Below, piece by piece: positions 58,490 to 64,000 of a DNA stretch of 64,000 bases. The DNA is from Karstenula rhodostoma CBS 690.94 (taxonomy: Eukaryota; Ascomycota; Dothideomycetes; Pleosporales; Didymosphaeriaceae). The stretch's first letter is position 1. The number at the start of each line of letters is the position of its first letter. Under the pieces are notes generated by a model that saw nothing but the letters and a program-made list of their open reading frames with translations, searched no databases and had not been told where the DNA came from. The position numbers and the translations under genes are program-made. The stretch is from positions 515,518 to 579,517 of the forward strand of contig MU001515.1 in assembly GCA_010093485.1 (NCBI GenBank), read 5' to 3'.

Positions 58490-59910
58490 GAGCAGTGCAG
58501 GCGTACATGATGTTTGTCGTGAAGTGCGTTGCGACAGTACCACCGACATCGTCTGCGAGCCTCGCCTCGCCTGTTGGAATTAAGAAGGTACCATCACTCA
58601 GCCGCTCCGTTGAATTTATTGCCGCAGGCTTACGAGGGAATGGCTCGCCACTCTTCCCGCGGTGTGGGCGAGGAGGTTTGCACTTCCACAAATGGAAAAT
58701 GAGCGCTTAAAGGGATTATCAAGTTTGGTGAGGCCGAATTGAGGTGGTGAGGTCGAGGATTTCCTCCCTGTTTGATTCGCCTTTTGTCGTGTTAGGTGGT
58801 GTTTACCCACCTATGCTTGTGAAGGGTGAACGGCGCAGGATTGACAGAATCAGGGAGTTGTTGAGCTAATCCTCTCAGATAGACACCGGCGACCTCTCAT
58901 CTTCGTTAATTTGAACGCCAAGTGCGAGAGAGATGGCTTCTTAATCAACAAGGGTCTGCCATCGACTTCCTTCCACTCTGATTACACCCGGTATTAGCAT
59001 GAGAACGCTTGGTGTCGCGATACCTGGACGGATAGGTTCTCCGCATTGGTATCTCACGAATGAGCGGCGGCCGGGGCAGCAGTCTTAGACATCATGGTCT
59101 TGAACTAAATTATTCTATAGAGTAGATAGCTCATTGAGATCAGAGACCGAACAGAGGTGTTAGAGGAGAGGCGCTAAGGCTGACTGCCACCGCTTATATA
59201 GATAAGCTTTACTGGCAATGCACAACTTACTGCACGCGGGCTCAGGACCCGTAGTGTACCCCGAGACAAGGTTGGACGAGATACTTATCTTCTTCCACGC
59301 CTATACCTAGCGTATATCACTCCTTTAGAATCTCCTTATTCGACGGTGAGTCTCTGGTCCCTTCCATACTGTATCTGCTAACCAGTTGATTAAGACACCC
59401 ACCAATAAAGATTTCCAATACAACAAAAGGGTAGAGCTCACGAACAAGCTCCAGTAGTATAACGCCAATGCTGCGACCGAGGCGACTGCTGCCCAGGACG
59501 AGGTCTACACATGCTTTCAATCCTGCTTCCACGTACTAGGGAGCTGGCGTTTGATAACCCGCTATCTCATCTTACCTAACTTCCTCGGACATGCTTGTCC
59601 GGCGCCGCATTTCGTTTGGGATAATGCTATCTAAGAGGGGATAGCCAGGGTCGGGACTAAGGGTTTAGATAATGTAGGGGTGGACAGCTTATCCTAAGTG
59701 TCGAGCTCGCCGCTCCGCGTTCCATTCAGGCTCAGGCGGCTAGGTTCAACATTAAGGATATTATCAGACAACATCACGGCATCACATTTACACTCAGCAC
59801 ATTTACGTGAACATTACACAGTCAGCGCAATTACAGATATTCAAAAGGGGATACCAAGCGGGCGAGAGTGAGTAGCGAATCAGAGATATTATTTATTCAT
59901 AACCAAGCTC
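58490..59910. other. no convincing gene
   Basis: Short ORFs only (up to 81 codons). Nothing recognised. Confidence 0.45.
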
Positions 59911-59913
59911 TAC

Positions 59914-60200
59914 AACGAATGAACGCAGCAGAATACAGAAACCGGTGGCGAAAGCACGCTCTATAGAGGTGCAGAATGTCCTCTATAGCTTATATCGAAG
60001 TAAATGGGAATGGTCGCTTAACTTGTTGTGTTGTTAAGGACGAAGCTATATACCAGGTGAATACAGCAGGATACAAGAACCGGAGGCGAAAGCGCACTCT
60101 ATAACAGTTCATGGTCTCCAGCGTACTCCATGCCAGTTCATGCTCTCCAGTATAACTAACATGAAAGTTGACGAAGATGGCCACCAGGACTCACATCGAA
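59914..60200. repeat. imperfect ~142-base direct repeat downstream of the J-like gene
   Basis: The segment around 59,920-59,964 (GAATACAG..ACCGGTGGCGAAAGC) recurs at about 60,058-60,104 (GAATACAGCAGGATACAAGAACCGGAGGCGAAAGC in part). The GAAGT..GTTGTGTTGTT phrase after the first unit recurs after the second. It lies just beyond the stop of the gene at 60,294. Confidence 0.6.
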
Positions 60201-60293
60201 GTTGACGAAGATAGCTTTTCATCTCGTCGTGTTGTTGTTGCTACCGAACCGGTTGGTTGGCCAGCATCCTCCAGGCGCGTGACCAGTGTCGTC

Positions 60294-61808
60294 CTACCTC
60301 GCCCCACCGCTCAAGATCTGCCCAATCAACTTGAACATCTCCGTGCTCGCCTTGATGCCGGCCTCTCTATACTGGCTCGTACAGCAGTTGGCAAAGCGAT
60401 CCGGATGCCACCGCAAGCTCTCCTTCTTGAGCGCCCCCGCAGCGATGCCTCCAGTCTGGAAAAGTTTCTTGACGTCGTGAACGCATACGCGAAGTGGGGA
60501 CTCGCTCTTCGCGAATTGACATGCGTCCAGGGAACAGGAGCAGAAGGTTGGTGGGATGCTGGGGAATTTCGAGAGCTGCCGCGCCTGCATTTGGCTTGCT
60601 GTTGTATCGGACCACTGCTTGAACTGGGTTGATGCCGGGAGCGATGATCGAGTGCGGCATGCCTGGCAGAGCCGGAACCCATGGAGCTCGTAGTTGCTAC
60701 CTCCTAGGGGGCTCGCGCAGCTATCGCATCCTACATTTTGGTTTGAGGAGCGTGGCGGCGGGTTCGAGGGGCGAGGAGGCGGGTTTGAGGAGCGTGGCGG
60801 TGGGTTCGAGGAGCGGGGAGGTGGCTGGTTTGAAGAACGTGGCGGTGGGTTTGAGGGGCGAGGAGGCGGCCGGTTTGAGGAGCGGGGAGGCGGGTTTGAG
60901 GAGCGGGGAGGTGGCTGGGTTGAAGAGCGTGGCGGTGGGTTGGAGGGGCGAGGAGGCGGCCGGTTTGAGGACCGGGGAGGCGGGTTGGAGGAGCGGGGAG
61001 GTGGCTGGTTTGAAGAGCGTGGCGGTGGGTTGGAGGGGCGAGGAGGCGGCCGGTTTGAGGAGCGTGGCGGTGGGTTGGAGGGGCGAGGAGGCGGCCGGTT
61101 TGAGGACCGGGGAGGCGGGTTTGAGGACCGGGGAGGTGGCTGGTTTGAAGAGCGTGGCGGTGGGTTCGAAGGGCGGGGCGGCGGGTTTGAGGAGTGGGGC
61201 GGAGGGTCTGAAGAGCTGGGAGGCGGCGGGTTTGAGGAGCTGAGAGGGGGGGCGATCCATCCCGCCAGAGCTAAATCAAAGGCATAAAGACATATTAGCT
61301 GCGAGAGTCGAGTAATAAGGCGTTCACCGAGAGATCGCCTCACTAAATCCCAGATGAAAAACATAAGCCAGATCACGAGTATAAGTTTCCAACAAGCCTC
61401 TGCGACTTGGTGTGTGGAGGGAAACTGGCCACGAGGGCGCTTTGCGCGCTCCGAAGGCCTATGCCGCGATGGCTTGGGTTTGGGTTGCCGCGTTGAGCGA
61501 GAAGACGAACGGCCATCTGGACGAGAGCCTCGAGGACCGGAGGATGATGGACGTTCGTCATCTGGAACGTTATCTGGACGAAATTCGTGAGGACCGGAGG
61601 ACGAGCGTCGACCATCACGCCTGTTGCGACGGAAGGCATAACTACCGTAAGAATAAGGGCCGTAGAAGTAATGGTCGAAAGGAGGAGGGCGGAAAGGAGG
61701 AGGGCGGAAAGGAGGAGGGCGGAAAGGAGGAGGGCGGAAAGGAGGAGGACCGTAGGCGTAGGGGTTGTAAGGATCCCGACCGAAGTGGTACTCGAATGGA
61801 TAGGCCAT
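60294..61808 (-). CDS. membrane-anchored Pro-rich protein with zinc ribbon and J-like domain
   Basis: An intact 504-codon ORF. Residues 21-44 are five PPPFR-type units; 45-135 are Arg/Ser-rich and polar. Hydrophobic segments at about 139-155 (LILVIWLMFFIWDLV) and 169-185 probably cross a membrane. Residues 188-358 are SSNPPPR-type repeats. A CX2C-X16-CX2C zinc-ribbon-like motif lies at about 361-385. The last 60 residues resemble the J-like domain seen in many filamentous fungal proteins: a DVKKLF start, then an LRWHPDRF helix end and an EMFKLIGQIL helix. Canonical J domains have HPD in a loop and stimulate Hsp70; HPD is present here. The combination suggests a co-chaperone-like protein at a membrane, but the role is unproven. 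Confidence 0.72.
   Translation of the reverse strand: MAYPFEYHFGRDPYNPYAYGPPPFRPPPFRPPPFRPPPFRPPPFDHYFYGPYSYGSYAFRRNRRDGRRSSSGPHEFRPDNVPDDERPSSSGPRGSRPDGRSSSRSTRQPKPKPSRHRPSERAKRPRGQFPSTHQVAEACWKLILVIWLMFFIWDLVRRSLGERLITRLSQLICLYAFDLALAGWIAPPLSSSNPPPPSSSDPPPHSSNPPPRPSNPPPRSSNQPPPRSSNPPPRSSNRPPPRPSNPPPRSSNRPPPRPSNPPPRSSNQPPPRSSNPPPRSSNRPPPRPSNPPPRSSTQPPPRSSNPPPRSSNRPPPRPSNPPPRSSNQPPPRSSNPPPRSSNPPPRPSNPPPRSSNQNVGCDSCASPLGGSNYELHGFRLCQACRTRSSLPASTQFKQWSDTTASQMQARQLSKFPSIPPTFCSCSLDACQFAKSESPLRVCVHDVKKLFQTGGIAAGALKKESLRWHPDRFANCCTSQYREAGIKASTEMFKLIGQILSGGAR
60740..61250. repeat. coding minisatellite (21/24-base units) in the J-like gene
   Basis: Units such as GAGGAGCGGGGAGGCGGGTTT (complement strand) repeat with variants of 21 and 24 bases across about 510 bases, encoding SSNPPPR and SSNQPPPR. 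Unit lengths are multiples of three, so copy number can vary without breaking the protein. Larger blocks of about 130 bases also look duplicated. Confidence 0.9.
61680..61750. repeat. 15-base coding tandem repeat, five copies
   Basis: Five nearly perfect GGAGGGCGGAAAGGA units encode the PPPFR repeats near the N-terminus of the J-like protein. Confidence 0.95.
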
Positions 61809-63400
61809 AGCAATTCGTTCTGGATTCTTGAACGGTTGGTTTCGTAAGGAGAAGTTGCTTTTGCTTCTAGCTTCGAATGAAGTGGTTACTTCTGCTTATC
61901 CTGGACCGGGAAGGAAATCGTGCGAAATATATAGCGTGAGCGACACACGTTGTGAAAGTCTCCGACGCATTGTAGCAGGTATTGTGCGCTGCACGTGCCA
62001 CGAGAGCCATCTCTTGAAGCAGGCATTGTGGCGTGTGTTGTGAGAACCGTGCACCTGCCAGCAGTGCTAATTTACATCGGGGAGTCGTTGAATGCGAATG
62101 GGACAAGAGTGAGTATAGTGGGTAGCGTGTGACACCAGCAGCGAGAGTCGAGGCGAACGAAATTCGTCCTTGTCTTCATCGCACCGCTGCCATTCTGCTT
62201 ATATAATGATGGCAGACTGGTGATGGCCCCGAATAAGAAAAGCGTAAGTTGTTTAGCAGTATATACGTGAATGAAGTTGAGAAAAGTAGGCCGAGGGGGG
62301 TCAGGATCAGGAGGCTTTTGGGCTGGGTAACCATCGATCCTTGGTGGTCGCCGTATTCCTGAGCGGTTGAAGCCATGCCCATGACACGCCTGTTCAACTT
62401 GAACAACCAGCTGCTGAATAGAAGGATGATTTTATACTTGAACGCGGGTTTGCAGCTGAGTCTTGATGTCTTGAAAACAAGTCGTGGTGTCACTTTTGAC
62501 TAACAACATTGCTTGTCTTTACGGATTGGAACAAATTTTGTGTGAAATCGAGCCAGACATTGCGATACTACGGGCGGCGCCGTTCTGGTGTTCGGTCAAG
62601 CGGTTTGTCTGTAGCAAAGGCCTGGATACGAGGTCCAGTGTGGCAACAAACCAACGCATCCACCTGCTTTCCTCGCCGACGACCCGATGCGCAGACACAA
62701 TGCGCAGAAGCTGTGAGCGGCAGCCACGATGTCTGCGTGTGGAATTGGGTAAGACGCGTGTCGTGGCGTGTTAGGCAGGATGGATGCAGGTATGGCAGCA
62801 GCGCAAATTGGATAACCGAAGCGGGCAGGGTTTCTGTAGACGTGGAGTTTCTGTAGACGTGGAGTTTCGACAAGCACGAGATAGTGGCACTGGAGCGGAG
62901 TTGTCTACTCCTCAATACACCCTCCGGTGAGGTTCGGGTGGCTAGCGCGCCTTACAGCTACCGATACTGCCCAATGCGGTTGGCGGGGTCGGAGAACGGA
63001 GAAATCCTCGCCCGGGGCTAGCGACGTGTGGGGATCCCGGGTCGTCAAGGCTGGCTGCAACTTCGGTCGATTAACACGTCAAACCTGACATCGCGACATG
63101 ATGTCCGCGGCCTTTTCTTGGTGTGGAGTCTTTCGATGGACGTGTTTGAATGGAACACTGGCTGGTTCCTACGCCACTGGCCAACATACTGCCCCTGCCG
63201 AAGAAGCTGCACCCACGCTTATGGCCCGTCTGATGCCCAACACCACCACCAAATTGTACCACACTCACTCCCCACGACCAACGAAGCGTCCGCTGTCCAC
63301 ACGCCCAACCCTCCTTTTCGGCGGTTTCATGCTCTCGCGGCATTCCCCCAGATGATGCTATCGCTACAGCAGGGCTGGGCTGGGCTGACCAGTCTACCGC
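61809..63400. other. no convincing gene
   Basis: It holds the promoter region of the minus-strand J-like gene (61,809 upward), for which I see no clear TATA or CAAT element. Farther right, the minus strand near 62,320-62,450 reads a protein-like phrase in one frame (VEQACHGHGFNRSGIRRPPR) with a stop, a likely gene remnant. A 17-base tandem duplication lies at about 62,831-62,864 (TTCTGTAGACGTGGAGT units). Confidence 0.4.
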
Positions 63401-63994
63401 ACCAAGTACCAAGGACTCGTTACAATACAGTCACTAGAGCCTCTCGCAGTGCCCAAAAACAACACACCGCCCCCTCCTTAACAACACAAGCTTCGACTCT
63501 ATGCCGTGGACTTCGCCTCCAACGTCCCTTCCGAGCGTAGGGCCTACCCGCCGTCTTGCACCTTAACCGCGGCCTCTCGAGACGAAGGCAATTCCTTCAG
63601 CCGAGCCTTCTCTCGGTGCCATCAATCGCCAAAGTCACAACATCGACTCTCCCGGCACATCCAGCCCGCTTTCATCCGCAGCACCGCAGGTTCCCACCAG
63701 TATTATCCAGCTATTTTCTCCAGCACCAGTAGCCCACACCACCGCCCTCCAGTCAGCCAAATGTTACAACAAGCCACTTCTCCCAAGCCAAATCTGCCTC
63801 TGCTTTCTCAGTTCGCAATCGTTGGAGGGGTCGTCCCACACATCACCTGCCTGCGGACAAGCTTGCGGATCAGATAAGATTGTGGGAGATGCTACATTTG
63901 AGGGCACCGATCTCAACGTAGACAGCATGTCACCGACAGCACTCCTCGCGTGTGCAGAGCGCTGTGAATATACCACAGGAGGACCAGTAGCATG
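63400..63994 (+). CDS. possible 3' part of a gene, Ser/Pro-rich with a Cys-containing C-terminus
   Basis: One plus-strand frame is open, except for a single TAA near 63,564, from about 63,440 to a TGA at 63,992-63,994. It reads Ser/Pro-rich sequence, then a C-terminal segment with paired Cys (SPACGQACGSDK, then ALLACAERCEYT). Spaced Cys of this kind resemble PAN/apple-like modules in secreted fungal proteins, but the match is weak. The TAA might lie in an intron. The start is not resolved. Confidence 0.3.
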
Positions 63995-64000
63995 AGGTCC

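Noticed and set aside
60629..61287. Long Gly-rich plus-strand ORFs (about 200 codons)
   Set aside because: They are antisense shadows of the Pro-rich repeat array in the minus-strand J-like gene.
62321..62332. GGCTGGGTAACC word shared with 43,681 and 53,507
   Set aside because: Only 12 bases match and the flanks differ; likely chance.

Overview
The window looks like accessory DNA from a filamentous ascomycete, probably Pezizomycotina and possibly a Dothideomycete. The evidence is a sharp two-phase base composition, RIP-type (repeat-induced point mutation) wreckage of Ty3/gypsy and Ty1/copia retrotransposons, very short spliceosomal introns (45-53 nt, GTACGT/GTATGT donors, CTAAC/CTGAC branch sites), and fungal-type BAH-domain and J-like-domain proteins. 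No tRNA, rRNA, CRISPR array or telomere repeat was found.

Positions 1 to about 24.7 kb are an AT-rich block with almost no CpG and TA-rich throughout. TAG and TAA stops stand where Trp or Gln codons are expected. It holds, in order: a chromodomain-type Ty3/gypsy element cut by the window start (RT, RNase H, integrase and chromodomain still readable); a family of small repeats; two copies in opposite orientation of an unclassified repeat; and a complete 5,532-bp Ty1/copia element on the minus strand. The copia element has two 286-bp LTRs and a 5-bp target duplication (ATAGT) and sits inside one of the inverted copies. I see no intact gene here.

Positions 24.7-30.4 kb are different. GC rises quickly, and the DNA carries decayed coding sequence on both strands that does not resemble a retroelement. 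One part reads as a P-loop ATPase of viral SF3-helicase type. I interpret the block as a decayed endogenous DNA virus or virus-like plasmid, with RIP leaking into its left side. This is the strongest candidate for something undescribed.

Positions 30.4-64 kb have ordinary fungal GC but few convincing genes. The best are: a Pro-rich protein with a tandemly duplicated exon-intron unit (40.1-41.1 kb); a small multi-pass membrane protein (46.7-47.4 kb); a protein with a 17-residue repeat (51.1-51.8 kb); a five-exon BAH-domain protein, also with a duplicated exon-intron unit (55.3-56.9 kb); and a membrane-anchored, Pro-rich, J-like-domain protein on the minus strand (60.3-61.8 kb). Between them are decayed gene pieces, including a COQ8/ABC1 kinase fragment with a Trp-to-stop change (44.9-45.1 kb), and short tandem repeats. 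The mix of intact unfamiliar genes and broken gene pieces suggests a fast-evolving dispensable or subtelomere-like region. The surviving genes show no common pathway.
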